The notes: generated by a model not told the origin, from the sequence alone. Counted from the stretch's first letter, positions 6,255-14,427 are shown. The stretch is 16,934 bases of DNA from an uncultured Olsenella sp. (GCA_947253595.1 CAMXZR010000028.1:1-16934); one strand, 5' to 3'. Translations and numbers: made by a program.

Positions 6255-6964
6255 GCGAGCTCGAACGACTCCCCACCGGCTCCCTCAAGGGCCAGATCGA
6301 GGCCCTGCTCCTGGTCTCGACCGACGCGGTGCCCGCGACCGACCTGGCGCGCGCCGTGGGCGTGGCTCCCGGGGAGGCAGCCTCGGCCCTCGCGGAGCTT
6401 GCCGCCGAGTACTCCGACGCCAATCGCGGCTTCCAGCTGCGCGAGGTGGCGGGGGGCTGGAGGCTCTTCACCCACCCGGCCTACCACGAGCAGGTGGAGG
6501 GCTACGTGCTCTCGTGGGATATGCGTCGGCTCTCCCAGGCCGCGCTCGAGACCCTTGCCGTGATCGCCTACCACCAGCCCGTCACGCGCGAGGGCGTGAA
6601 GGCCGTGCGCGGCGTCAACTCGGACGGCGTCATAGGCTCCCTCAAGGAGAAGGGCCTGGTCCGCGAGGCCGGGCACGAGTCCGGCCGCTCGGGCGCCCTG
6701 CTCTATGGCACCACCCGCCGCTTCCTCGAACAGTTCGGACTCAGGTCCCTGCGCGACCTGCCGCCGCTCGAGGACTTCGCCCCGGACGAGGAGTCGCGCC
6801 AGTTCATCCGCGAGCGCCTGAGCGGGAGGGCCATCTCGTCCACCCTGGAGGAGACCTCCGAGGACATGGAGCAGGAGCGCGAGCTCCTGGGTGACGGCTA
6901 CGTGGAGAACGGGGCCGACGGGTCCGGCTGGCAGGGCGAGGGGACGGCCCGGGATGGCGGATAG
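6251..6964 (+). CDS. scpB: Segregation and condensation protein B
   Basis: This 237-residue protein is the kite subunit that dimerises and binds the ScpA middle region. Two winged-helix domains are visible: residues about 11-85 (LKGQIEALLLVSTDAVPATD through GGWRLFTHPAYHEQVEGYV) and about 95-165, with the strongly conserved LSQAALETLAVIAYHQPVTR, GVNSDGVIGSLKEKGLV and LLYGTTRRFLEQFGL. The C-terminal 45 residues are acidic and Gly-rich (from about 190) and probably disordered. Start ATG 6251 overlaps the scpA stop by 4 nt. The end overlaps the presumed rluB start by 11 nt. Confidence 0.95.
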   Translation: MSELERLPTGSLKGQIEALLLVSTDAVPATDLARAVGVAPGEAASALAELAAEYSDANRGFQLREVAGGWRLFTHPAYHEQVEGYVLSWDMRRLSQAALETLAVIAYHQPVTREGVKAVRGVNSDGVIGSLKEKGLVREAGHESGRSGALLYGTTRRFLEQFGLRSLRDLPPLEDFAPDEESRQFIRERLSGRAISSTLEETSEDMEQERELLGDGYVENGADGSGWQGEGTARDGG

Positions 6965-7802
6965 GGTCGAGAGGGGCGAGCTGCCGCGGCAGGGGTTCCC
7001 CGAGGGCGTGCCGCACACCATGCGCCTGCAGCGCTTCCTCGCCCGCGCCGGCGTGGCGAGCCGTCGTGGCTCGGAGGACCTCATGACTGCCGGGCGCGTG
7101 AGCGTGAACGGCCTGGTCGTGAGCGAGCTGGGAAGTAAGGTGGACGTGGGCCGCGACGAGGTGCGCGTGGACGGGCGACTGGTCCGGATGGCCGACGGCC
7201 ATGCCTACCTCATGCTCTACAAGCCTGCGGGCTACCTCACCACCATGAGGGATCCCCAGGGTAGGCCCTGCGTGGCGAGCCTCGTCCCCACGGGACGCTA
7301 TCCAGGCCTCTTCCCGGTGGGCCGCCTCGACGGCGACACCACGGGCCTTCTCCTCTTCACCACGAACGGCGACGTGGCCAACGGCATGCTCCATCCCTCC
7401 CACCACGTCTGGAAGCACTACGTGGCGCTCGTGCGCGGCGTTCCCGGCAAGGTCGCGCTCCGGGCCCTGCGCGAGGGCGTGGAGCTGCGAGGGGGCGACG
7501 CGGCCCCCGCCGAGGCACGGCTGCTGCGCACGGACGACCCCCGGGCGCTCCCCGTTGCACCCGAGGGGGTGCCCTATGGCACGAGCGTGGTCTCGCTCAG
7601 GATCCACGAGGGGCGCAAGCACCAGGTCAAGCGCATGCTCAAGGCGGTGGGCCACGAGGTGCTGCGCCTGCACCGCGACGAGTTCGGCCCCCTCGCCCTC
7701 ACGGGGCTCATGCCCGGGCAGTGGAGGCCCCTCGGCGAGCGCGAGCGCGCGGCCGTAGAGGCCCTCGCGACGGGGGAGGTGCCGGCGCATGGCAGCCGAT
7801 AG
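6954..7802 (+). CDS. rluB: 23S rRNA pseudouridine synthase, RsuA/RluB family
   Basis: This 282-residue enzyme isomerises a specific uridine in rRNA. An S4 RNA-binding domain begins at MRLQRFLARAGVASRR (residues 23-38). The catalytic domain follows, with YKPAGYLTT, then the active-site motif GRLDGDTTGLLLFTTNG containing the catalytic Asp126, and a later EGRKHQVKRMLKAVGHEV segment that marks the family. I chose ATG 6954 because GAGGGGA lies nine bases upstream and it overlaps scpB, which suggests coupling. ATG 7020 at the first S4 residue is the alternative and would give 260 residues. The neighbourhood scpA-scpB-rluB is conserved in Gram-positives. The exact target (RluB site 2605 or RsuA/RluE/RluF-like) cannot be fixed from the sequence. 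Confidence 0.9.
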   Translation: MADRVERGELPRQGFPEGVPHTMRLQRFLARAGVASRRGSEDLMTAGRVSVNGLVVSELGSKVDVGRDEVRVDGRLVRMADGHAYLMLYKPAGYLTTMRDPQGRPCVASLVPTGRYPGLFPVGRLDGDTTGLLLFTTNGDVANGMLHPSHHVWKHYVALVRGVPGKVALRALREGVELRGGDAAPAEARLLRTDDPRALPVAPEGVPYGTSVVSLRIHEGRKHQVKRMLKAVGHEVLRLHRDEFGPLALTGLMPGQWRPLGERERAAVEALATGEVPAHGSR

Positions 7803-8472
7803 GCAACGCATTCTCCTTATGCGCCACCCCGAGACCACGGCCAACCTGGCCGGCGTGCTCTCGGGAAGGGGCGACGTGGACCGGAGCCCGGAGGGGGAGC
7901 GGCAGATGGCGCGGGCCGTGGGGGCGCTGGTGGCCTGGTCGCCCGACCGCGTCTGGTCCTCGCCCCTCTCGCGCTGCCTCTCCATCGCCCGGGAGGCGGC
8001 CTGGAGGCTGGGGGTTCCGATCGAGGTCAGACAGGAGCTGGCCGAGATAAAGTTCGGACCGGCCCAGGGTCTCACGGTGGGCGAGCTCAGGGGCATGGGG
8101 TACGATTTCCCCTGGCGGCTCGGTCCCGACGGCCGCTCGCGGGCTCCGGAGGGTGCCGAGTGCTTCGAGGAGCTTCTCGCGCGCGCCCGTGACCTGCTCG
8201 ACGCCCTGAGGCCGCTCGAGGGTCGCACGGCCTGCGTCACCCACGGGGGGCTCACCCGGGCCGTCCTCGCCTCGGCGCTCGAGATCCCGCTCACGAGCTT
8301 CTGGAGGCTTCGGCTGCCCAACGTGAGCTCGCAGGTGCTCGCCTGCGACGGGACGAGCTACACGCTCGTCGGAATCGGGCTCGCGCCCGAGGAGGTCAGG
8401 CGCAGGGCTGAGGACCCCTCCCTCCTGGGAAGGGACACGACGGAGAACATCGCGGAAGGCAGTGTGAAGTGA
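7789..8472 (+). CDS. Histidine phosphatase superfamily protein (phosphoglycerate-mutase-like)
   Basis: This 227-residue protein has the superfamily's catalytic set: LLMRHPETTAN with Arg12 and His13 (phospho-acceptor), a second Arg in SSPLSRCLSIAREA (about 60-70), the acid EIKFGPAQGLT near 85, and the second His in CVTHGGLTRAVL (about 150). The first motif reads RHP where RHG is most common, a tolerated variation. Members hydrolyse or transfer phosphate on small molecules or proteins. The FGPAQG pattern recalls the CobC/GpmB-type phosphatases, but no cobalamin gene is near, so the substrate stays open. Start ATG 7789 follows GGGAGG with nine-base spacing and overlaps rluB by 14 nt. The stop overlaps the next GTG start. 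Confidence 0.85.
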   Translation: MAADRQRILLMRHPETTANLAGVLSGRGDVDRSPEGERQMARAVGALVAWSPDRVWSSPLSRCLSIAREAAWRLGVPIEVRQELAEIKFGPAQGLTVGELRGMGYDFPWRLGPDGRSRAPEGAECFEELLARARDLLDALRPLEGRTACVTHGGLTRAVLASALEIPLTSFWRLRLPNVSSQVLACDGTSYTLVGIGLAPEEVRRRAEDPSLLGRDTTENIAEGSVK

Positions 8473-10043
8473 TCGTTGCAATCGATGGGCCCGCCGGTTC
8501 CGGAAAGTCCACCATCGCCAGGGCGCTCGCCCGCAGGCGGGGTCTCACCTACCTCGACACGGGAGCGATGTACCGCTGCGCCACCTTGCGCTGCCTCCAG
8601 GGAGGCGTGGACCTCTCCGACCAAGGGGCCGTCGCAAGGGTCGCCGAGGCATGCAGCATCAGCTTCGGCGTGGCCGAGGACGGCACGCAGACGGTTCTCG
8701 AGTCAGGCGAGGACGTCAGCTCCCAGATCAGGTCCGCCGAGGTCGACCACAACGTCTCGGCCGTGGCGGCCGTGCCCGCCGTGCGCGCCGCCATGGTGGC
8801 CCGCCAGCGCGAGCTGGGGCGTGACGGCGACGTGGTGGCCGAGGGGCGCGACATCGGCACCGTGGTCTTCCCCCAGGCCGACGTAAAGGTCTTCCTCACG
8901 GCAGACCCCGAGGCCCGCGCCCACCGGAGGGCCGTGCAGCGCGCCGGCGGCGACAGTGCCACCGACGCCTCGACGAAGGCCGATGATGAGGAGGAACGCC
9001 AGATACTGGAGGACATCGTCCGTCGCGACCTCCTCGACTCCTCGCGGGAGGAATCGCCCCTGAGGCCAGCCGAGGACGCGGTGCGCATCGACTCCTCGTC
9101 GCTGAGCGTAGAGGAGGAGGTCGCTCGGATCTGCGCCCTCATGGACAGTGCGGCCGCCGCAGGCGAGAGGGGCGCTGGCGCTGGCGCCCCGGAGCCTGCC
9201 GCAGGGCCCGGTCCCGCCCCGGCACCCAAGCCAAGGCCTGCCGACGAGCCCGGGCCAGCGGCAGCTCCCAAGCTCGCGGCCCCGGCACCAAAGCCCGCCG
9301 CCGAGCCCGGCGAGGGCAGGATGCGCGCCTTCGCAGGGAATTCCTTCGACGACTACTACGACCATCGCATGGCGGACTTCCCGCTTCCGGCTAGGGCGTT
9401 CCTCGCCTTCGCCGTCTGCCTCGTCGGCGCCTTCACCAAGCTCGTCTGGCCCTGGAGGATGGCGGACGGCCGCAAGCTCTGGGATGAGCGCCGAGGGCGT
9501 GTCATCGTGATGAACCACGGTTCCATGCTCGACCCCATTCCCGTCGTGGTGTCGCTCTGGGCCCACGGCCAGCGCGTCCGCCCCGTGTACAAGAGCGAGT
9601 TCGACGGCAACAAGGTCGTGACCTGGCTCTTCTCGCGCATCGGGGGCATCCCCGTGGTGAGGGGGACGGCGGACATGGGCTTCGTGCGCCGCTGCGTCCG
9701 CTCGCTCAGGAGGGGCGAGTGCATCCTCATCTTCCCGGAGGGGACGCGCGTCAGGTCCGACGACCAGCCGGTCGAGCTCCATGCGGGCTTCGCCCTGGTC
9801 GCCCAGCTCGCGAAGGCTCCCGTGCAGCCGGTCTCCATCGTCGGGGCGCGCAACATCACCCCCGAGGGGACGCACTGGAAGAGGCCGGGCAGGGTCTGGT
9901 GCAAGGTGGGGGACTGCATAGAGTTCTCGGTGCTCGACGCCAGGGGACGCAAGGCCCAGGCGAAGGCCATGGAGGCCCTGGCCATGGAGCGCGTCTACGC
10001 CATGCGTGACGAGCTCCGCCGCGAGCATCCCGGCAAGCTGTAG
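8469..10043 (+). CDS. cmk: Cytidylate kinase fused to PlsC-type 1-acylglycerol-3-phosphate acyltransferase
   Basis: This is a 524-residue two-enzyme chain. Residues 1-225 are a full CMP kinase: P-loop GPAGSGKST (7-15), YLDTGAMYR (about 28), GRDIGTVVFPQADVKVFLTA and the substrate-end motif RRDLLDSSREESPLRPAEDA. It makes (d)CDP from (d)CMP with ATP. Residues about 226-285 are a Pro/Ala/Lys linker (APAPKPAAEPG type). Residues about 290-524 are a lysophospholipid acyltransferase with a hydrophobic N-terminal helix (ARAFLAFAVCLVGAFTKLV), the catalytic HxxxxD as NHGSMLD (His350, Asp355) and FPEGTR (422-427). It should acylate lysophosphatidic acid at the membrane. The frame is continuous through the linker, so this is a true fusion as written. 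Start is GTG 8469 (GTGA overlap with the previous stop). Separate cmk-plsC-ispH order is common in Firmicutes, which explains how the fusion arose. Confidence 0.93.
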   Translation: MIVAIDGPAGSGKSTIARALARRRGLTYLDTGAMYRCATLRCLQGGVDLSDQGAVARVAEACSISFGVAEDGTQTVLESGEDVSSQIRSAEVDHNVSAVAAVPAVRAAMVARQRELGRDGDVVAEGRDIGTVVFPQADVKVFLTADPEARAHRRAVQRAGGDSATDASTKADDEEERQILEDIVRRDLLDSSREESPLRPAEDAVRIDSSSLSVEEEVARICALMDSAAAAGERGAGAGAPEPAAGPGPAPAPKPRPADEPGPAAAPKLAAPAPKPAAEPGEGRMRAFAGNSFDDYYDHRMADFPLPARAFLAFAVCLVGAFTKLVWPWRMADGRKLWDERRGRVIVMNHGSMLDPIPVVVSLWAHGQRVRPVYKSEFDGNKVVTWLFSRIGGIPVVRGTADMGFVRRCVRSLRRGECILIFPEGTRVRSDDQPVELHAGFALVAQLAKAPVQPVSIVGARNITPEGTHWKRPGRVWCKVGDCIEFSVLDARGRKAQAKAMEALAMERVYAMRDELRREHPGKL

Positions 10044-10053
10044 GGGAGGGGAG

Positions 10054-10899
10054 ATGCCAAGGATCCTGGTGGCCGACGAGGCAGGTGCCTGCTACGGCGT
10101 GAACCGCGCGCTCCAGATGGTGCGGGACGCCGCCTGTGGCACGGCGGGCCCCATACACACCCTGGGCCCCCTGATCCACAACCCCAGCGTAGTGGCCGAG
10201 CTCGAGCGGAGCGGCGTGGGGGTCGTTGGGTCCGCCTCCGACGCCCCTGGGGGGACGCTGGTGCTGCGCACCCACGGCGTCACGCCCGAGGAGGAGGCGG
10301 CCGCCCGCTCCGCCCACGATGCGGTCCTGGACGCCACTTGCCCCTTCGTCATCCGCGCCCACAGCGCGGCGGAGCGGCTCGCGGCGGAGGGCTACCAGGT
10401 CCTCATCCTGGGCGAGGAGGGCCATCCCGAGGTCGAGGGGACCCTGGGGCACGCCCCCCAGGCCCTCATCGTGGGCGGGCCCGAGGACCTTGAGGGCGTT
10501 GGTCTCTCGCGACGCGTGGGGCTCGTGGTCCAGACCACGCAGTCGCGCTCCCGCCTGCGCGAGCTCGCCTGCGCCCTCATCGGCAGGGTGGACGAGCTGC
10601 GCGTAGTCGACACCATCTGCGAAGCCACGACCCTGCGGCAGGCCTCGGCGGCGAGGCTCGCCGGACAGGCGGACGCGATGGTGGTCGTGGGTGGGCGCAT
10701 GTCGGCCAATACCCGGAGGCTCGCCCAGATCTGCGAGGCGTCCTGTCCGCGCACGCATCACATCGAAAGGGCGTCCGAGCTCGAGGCCTCCTGGTTCGAC
10801 GGCGCGGAGACGATAGGCGTTACTGCCGGTGCCTCCACGCCCCAGTCCCAGATCGACGAGGTCGTCGGGCGCATCGGCGAGCTCGTGGGGGAGGGCTGA
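10054..10899 (+). CDS. ispH: 4-hydroxy-3-methylbut-2-enyl diphosphate reductase
   Basis: This 281-residue iron-sulfur enzyme performs the last step of the MEP isoprenoid pathway, reducing HMBPP to IPP and DMAPP. The three cluster cysteines are in place: Cys13 in AGACYGVNRAL, Cys96 in DATCPFV and Cys189 in DTICEATTLRQ. Substrate motifs GEEGHPEVEGTLGH and VVVGGRMSANTRRL are present, as is TAGASTPQSQIDEV near the end (family TAGASTP). Length is normal, with no fused S1 domain. Start ATG 10054 follows GGGGAGGGGAG at the right spacing; an upstream in-frame ATG inside the fused acyltransferase gene is not credible. It shares one base (TGATG) with the next gene. Confidence 0.95.
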   Translation: MPRILVADEAGACYGVNRALQMVRDAACGTAGPIHTLGPLIHNPSVVAELERSGVGVVGSASDAPGGTLVLRTHGVTPEEEAAARSAHDAVLDATCPFVIRAHSAAERLAAEGYQVLILGEEGHPEVEGTLGHAPQALIVGGPEDLEGVGLSRRVGLVVQTTQSRSRLRELACALIGRVDELRVVDTICEATTLRQASAARLAGQADAMVVVGGRMSANTRRLAQICEASCPRTHHIERASELEASWFDGAETIGVTAGASTPQSQIDEVVGRIGELVGEG

Positions 10900-12290
10900 T
10901 GGAGGTCGGCGAGGGCAGGCTCAAGCGGGCGGACTACGCCTCGACCCGCCCACAGGCGGACGGTGCCTGGATACAGTCGGTCGAGGACGGCAGCCCCGCC
11001 TGGGAGGCGGGTCTCGAGCCGGGGATGCGCATAGACTCCATCAACGGACACATCCTGCGCGACCTCATCGACTGGCGCTGGGAGGGGGCGGACGCCTACT
11101 GCGAGCTCGAGGTGTTCGACCCGGAGGACGGGCGGTCCTACACCTGCGAGCTCGATCGCGAGCCGGGCCAGGACTGGGGCGTCGAGTTTACCGACGTACT
11201 CTTCGACGGCATACGCACCTGCGTGAACGCCTGCCAGTTCTGCTTCATGAGGATGCTTCCCGAAGACGCCCGCGCGTCTCTCTCGCTTCGCGACGACGAC
11301 TACCGGCTGTCGTTCCTCCAGGGCAACTTCGTGACCCTCACCAACGTGGGGGACGACGACCTCGAGCGCATCGTCCAATGCCGCCTCGAGCCCATGAACG
11401 TCTCGATCCATGCCATATCGCCCGAGGTCAGGAGGTCCCTCATAGGGCCTCGCGCCATGAGGGGCGTCGAGGTGCTGGAGCGGCTCTGCGAGGCGGGACT
11501 CGAAGTGCACGGGCAGATCGTGCTCTGTGCCGGCATCAACGACGGCGACGAGCTACGCCGCACCCTGGACTGGGTGGAGGAGCGGCCCAACATCAGCTCC
11601 ATGGCCCTCGTGCCCATGGGCTACACCAAGTACTCCAAGCAGTTCTCGGAGTCCTTCTCTGAGGACGTCGAGGCATCTCGGGCTGTGGTGAGGCTCATCG
11701 AGCCCTACCAGGAACGGGCGAGGCGAGAGCTGGGGCGCACCCGCTTCCAGCTCTCGGACGAGTTCTACGTGGACGCCGCGCTGCCCGTCCCCCCGGCCGA
11801 GACCTACGACGGCTACCCCCAGTTCTATGACGGGATCGGGATGCTCAGGAGCTTCCTGGACGAGGCGGACGAGCTCTGCCGCACCCAGGGCGCGCTCCTT
11901 GTGGCGCTGAGGTCGCGCCTGGAGGGGCAGGGCATGCGCGTGCTCGTCGTCTGCGGCGAGGCGGCGGAGCCCACCATCTCGAGCTTCCTCGCCCTGTGGT
12001 CCGAGGGCCGCGCTCGCTGCCTTGCCATCCGCAACGACTACTACGGCGGCGACGTCAACGTGACCGGGCTCATCGTCTCCTGCGACCTCCTTGCCCAGCT
12101 GCCCGGGGAGCTGGATTCGACGGTGGTCGTGCTGCCTGAGGTCATGTTCAACTTCGACAAGGTCACCCTGGACGGGGACACCCAGGAGCACATCCTGGAC
12201 GAGATCCGCTCCCGCGGGGGGCTTCCCCTGGTGAGCCAGTCCTCGCCTGGCACCATGACCGCGGCGCTCGCGGGGGCGTTTGGGCTCTAG
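10899..12290 (+). CDS. DUF512 family PDZ / radical-SAM iron-sulfur protein
   Basis: This 463-residue protein starts with a PDZ-like domain (about 15-65: VEDGSPAWEAGLEPGMRIDS, INGHILRDLIDW). An iron-sulfur segment follows with CVNACQFCF (Cys108, Cys112, Cys115), the CxxxCxxC pattern of radical-SAM enzymes that bind a 4Fe-4S cluster and SAM. A partial TIM-barrel is visible (MNVSIHAISPEVRRSLIG, GLEVHGQIVLCAGINDG, MALVPMGYTKYSKQF), then the DUF512 C-terminal domain (from about 280, SDEFYVDAALPVPPAETYDG, and GTMTAA at the end). The reaction is not known to me. The gene is widely found beside der in Gram-positives, suggesting a link with ribosome assembly or the cell envelope, but this is association only. 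It overlaps ispH by one base and ends the first gene run. Confidence 0.9.
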   Translation: MEVGEGRLKRADYASTRPQADGAWIQSVEDGSPAWEAGLEPGMRIDSINGHILRDLIDWRWEGADAYCELEVFDPEDGRSYTCELDREPGQDWGVEFTDVLFDGIRTCVNACQFCFMRMLPEDARASLSLRDDDYRLSFLQGNFVTLTNVGDDDLERIVQCRLEPMNVSIHAISPEVRRSLIGPRAMRGVEVLERLCEAGLEVHGQIVLCAGINDGDELRRTLDWVEERPNISSMALVPMGYTKYSKQFSESFSEDVEASRAVVRLIEPYQERARRELGRTRFQLSDEFYVDAALPVPPAETYDGYPQFYDGIGMLRSFLDEADELCRTQGALLVALRSRLEGQGMRVLVVCGEAAEPTISSFLALWSEGRARCLAIRNDYYGGDVNVTGLIVSCDLLAQLPGELDSTVVVLPEVMFNFDKVTLDGDTQEHILDEIRSRGGLPLVSQSSPGTMTAALAGAFGL

Positions 12291-12306
12291 GGACGTGCGT
12301 CCCCAG
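12288..12306 (+). terminator. Short hairpin after the DUF512 gene, weak terminator candidate
   Basis: GGGACG-TG-CGTCCC (12290-12303) starts on the last base of the stop codon and forms a six-base GC stem with a two-base loop. No T-run follows, so termination here is uncertain. Confidence 0.3.
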
Positions 12307-12379
12307 GAAGGGGCTGCTGTCGCCCGACGTGGCTTTGCTGTGCTCGGCAGCCCACCGTCCGGGAGGCCATGGACGCGCA

Positions 12380-12388
12380 TGCTAGACT
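12380..12388 (+). promoter_or_regulatory. Candidate extended -10 promoter for the der operon
   Basis: TGCTAGACT has the extended -10 form TGnTAnnnT and lies 39 bases before the der start, inside the only gap above 20 nt between 2128 and the right edge. No matching -35 is visible. Confidence 0.4.
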
Positions 12389-12426
12389 TTTCCCAGGATT
12401 CTGCAGCAGGAGCAGCAAGGAGTGAC

Positions 12427-13755
12427 ATGACCAAGCCCATAGTCGCCGTCGTCGGCAGGCCCAACGTGGGGAAGTCGACCCTCGTCAACCGCCTGGCGGT
12501 CAACCGCGACGCCATAGTCCACGAGTCGCGCGGTGTCACGCGCGACCGCGCGTACCACACGACCGACTGGAACGGCCGCGAGTTCGTCCTCATCGACACC
12601 GGCGGCATAGAGTCCGCCAAGAGCAAGGACGTCTTCGCGCCGCGCATCCGCGAACAGGCTCTCGCAGCCTGCGACGAGGCCGACGCCATCATCTTCGTGG
12701 TGGACGGCACCGTCGGCGTGACCGACGAGGACGAGGAGGTCGCCCGCGTGGTCAGGAAGTCGGAAAAGCCTGTCTTCCTGGTGGTCAACAAGATCGACGA
12801 CCCCACCCGCGAGCTCGAGTCCTGGAACTACTACTCCCTTGGCGTGGGGGAGCCCCGTCCCATCTCGGCTGGCCATGGCCACGGCACGGGGGACCTCCTC
12901 GACGAGGTCGTCGCCGTCCTGCCCGAGGAGGTCGAGGAGGAGCCGGAGGATGACGCCCTCAACGTGGCCATCATAGGCCGTCCTAACGTGGGCAAGTCCT
13001 CGCTCGCCAACCGCCTGAGCAAGAGGAACCGCTCCATCGTCTCGGACGTCGCGGGCACCACGCGCGACGCGATCGACACCATGATCGAGTGGAAGGGCAT
13101 GCGCATACGCCTCGTAGACACTGCCGGCATGCGCAAGAAGAACCTGGTACACGAGGACGTCGAGTACTACAGCCTGGTCCGCGGCCTCGAGGCCATGGAC
13201 CGCGCGGACGTCTGCATACTGGTGGTCGACGCCTCCGTGGGCGTCACCGAGCAGGACCAGAAGCTCGTGGGCATGGCGGTGGACCGCGGCTGCGCTCTCG
13301 TGGTTGCTCTCAACAAGTGGGACCTCATCACCACCGAGAAGCAGCGCGAGGACGTCGCCGCCTCGCTGGCCCAGCGCCTGGGCGGCTTCGCGTCCTGGGC
13401 TCCCTCGGTCAACATGAGCGCGCTCACCGGTCGCGCCACCGACAAGATCCTCGAGGCTGCCGCGAGGGCGGCCGGGAACCATGCCCGCCAGCTCAAGACC
13501 TCGCAGCTCAACTCCCTCCTCACCCAGATTCGTGAGGGTGGCCACACCGTCACCGACAAGGGACGCCGCCTCAAGGTCCACTACGTGGTCCAGACGGGCC
13601 AGAGGCCGCCCTCGCTCACCTTCTGGTGCAACGCGCCCGACCTCGTGGACGACAACTACGAGCGCTTCATGGAGAACCGCCTGCGCGAGGCCTTCGACCT
13701 CGAGGGAACCCCCGTCAGGCTCAAGTTCCGCCTGAGGGAGGAGGGACGCAGATGA
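12427..13755 (+). CDS. der: Ribosome biogenesis GTPase Der (EngA), double-GTPase
   Basis: This 442-residue protein has two tandem GTPase domains and a KH-like domain, the unique Der architecture. Domain 1 has G1 GRPNVGKST (about 10-18), G3 DTGG (about 58-61) and G4 NKID (about 120). Domain 2 has G1 GRPNVGKSS (about 184-192), G3 DTAGMRKK and G4 NKWD (about 297). An acidic linker EEVEEEPEDD joins them. The C-terminal KH domain runs from about 355 (SQLNSLLTQ, GRRLKVHYVVQTGQRPPSLT, FCN-like FWCNAPDLVDDNYERFMENR). Der assists 50S ribosome maturation in the cytosol and is essential in bacteria studied. Start ATG 12427 follows AAGGAG closely. The stop overlaps the plsY start by 4 nt (ATGA). Confidence 0.95.
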   Translation: MTKPIVAVVGRPNVGKSTLVNRLAVNRDAIVHESRGVTRDRAYHTTDWNGREFVLIDTGGIESAKSKDVFAPRIREQALAACDEADAIIFVVDGTVGVTDEDEEVARVVRKSEKPVFLVVNKIDDPTRELESWNYYSLGVGEPRPISAGHGHGTGDLLDEVVAVLPEEVEEEPEDDALNVAIIGRPNVGKSSLANRLSKRNRSIVSDVAGTTRDAIDTMIEWKGMRIRLVDTAGMRKKNLVHEDVEYYSLVRGLEAMDRADVCILVVDASVGVTEQDQKLVGMAVDRGCALVVALNKWDLITTEKQREDVAASLAQRLGGFASWAPSVNMSALTGRATDKILEAAARAAGNHARQLKTSQLNSLLTQIREGGHTVTDKGRRLKVHYVVQTGQRPPSLTFWCNAPDLVDDNYERFMENRLREAFDLEGTPVRLKFRLREEGRR

Positions 13756-14427
13756 GTCCGCTAGCCCTGGTGGCCGGCACCTGCATGCTAGTGTCCTTCC
13801 TGGTCTGCGGCATCCCCTTCGGTCTGCTGATCGCCAGGGGGTCGAGCGAGCACGTCGACGTGCGCAAGGTGGGGTCCGGGAACATCGGCATGACCAACGT
13901 CGCACGCTCGGCAGGGGCAGGGCCGGCGGCGCTGACCCTGCTCTGCGATGCGGGCAAGGGGACGGCCTGCATGCTCCTCTCGCACCTTGCCCTCTCGCAG
14001 CTCGCCTTCGGGGGAGACTGGGCCAGCGTCGGCGTCGGCACCCCCTTCGGCTGGGCGCTCGCCCTGGTCTACCTCAGCTGTGTCATGGGGCACGTCTTCT
14101 CTCCCTACCTCGGATTCAGGGGAGGCAAGGGGATCTCCGTGGGCTTCGGTGCCGCGCTGGCCCCTGGCCCTGGTCATCCTCGCCGTGTTCTTCGCCCTGG
14201 CCGTCCCCTCGCGCTACGTCTCGCTGGGCTCCATCGCCGCGGCGGCGGCCCTGCCCGTGGTTGGCGCGATCATGGGCTTCGGGCCCGGGGTGGATCTTCC
14301 CCTGGTCGCCACCGCGGTCGTGGTCATCTGGTCGCACCGCTCCAACCTCGGCAAGCTCGTCAGGGGAGAGGAGCGCCGCTTCAGCGTGCACCGCAGGTCC
14401 TCCGGCGGGGAGGAGGACTCTCGATGA
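13752..14427 (+). pseudogene. plsY: Glycerol-3-phosphate acyltransferase PlsY, frameshifted as written
   Basis: PlsY moves an acyl group from acyl-phosphate to glycerol-3-phosphate in the membrane, the first step of phospholipid synthesis. Residues 1-136 (from ATG 13752) show the first TM helix and the three family motifs: KVGSGNIGMTNVAR, LCDAGKGT, and GHVFSPYLGFRGGKG. After GFGAAL, at about 14157, the frame turns to junk. The expected continuation is found in the +1 frame from 14158: WPLALVILAVFFALAVPSRY, then SLGSIAAAAALPVVGAIMG, ending at TGA 14427, which overlaps the gpsA ATG as ATGA. Joined, the two parts give about 224 residues, normal for PlsY. The switch falls in a tandem CTGGCCC heptamer (14157-14170). 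It may be a sequencing or assembly error, a real inactivating change, or a reversible slip. Otherwise the gene looks intact and conserved, and no second copy of this step is seen in the window. Confidence 0.85.
14157..14170 (+). repeat. Tandem heptamer CTGGCCC x2 at the plsY frame switch
   Basis: CTGGCCC occurs at 14157-14163 and again at 14164-14170, followed by TGG. A unit of seven changes the frame by one each time it is gained or lost. The break in the PlsY reading frame is located within or directly beside these two units. Confidence 0.75.

Noticed and set aside
6891..6953. Upstream start of rluB at 6891
   Set aside because: It would add 21 residues of Gly/Arg/Pro-rich sequence lying within scpB. 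ATG 6954 has a better ribosome site, and the S4 domain starts further downstream.
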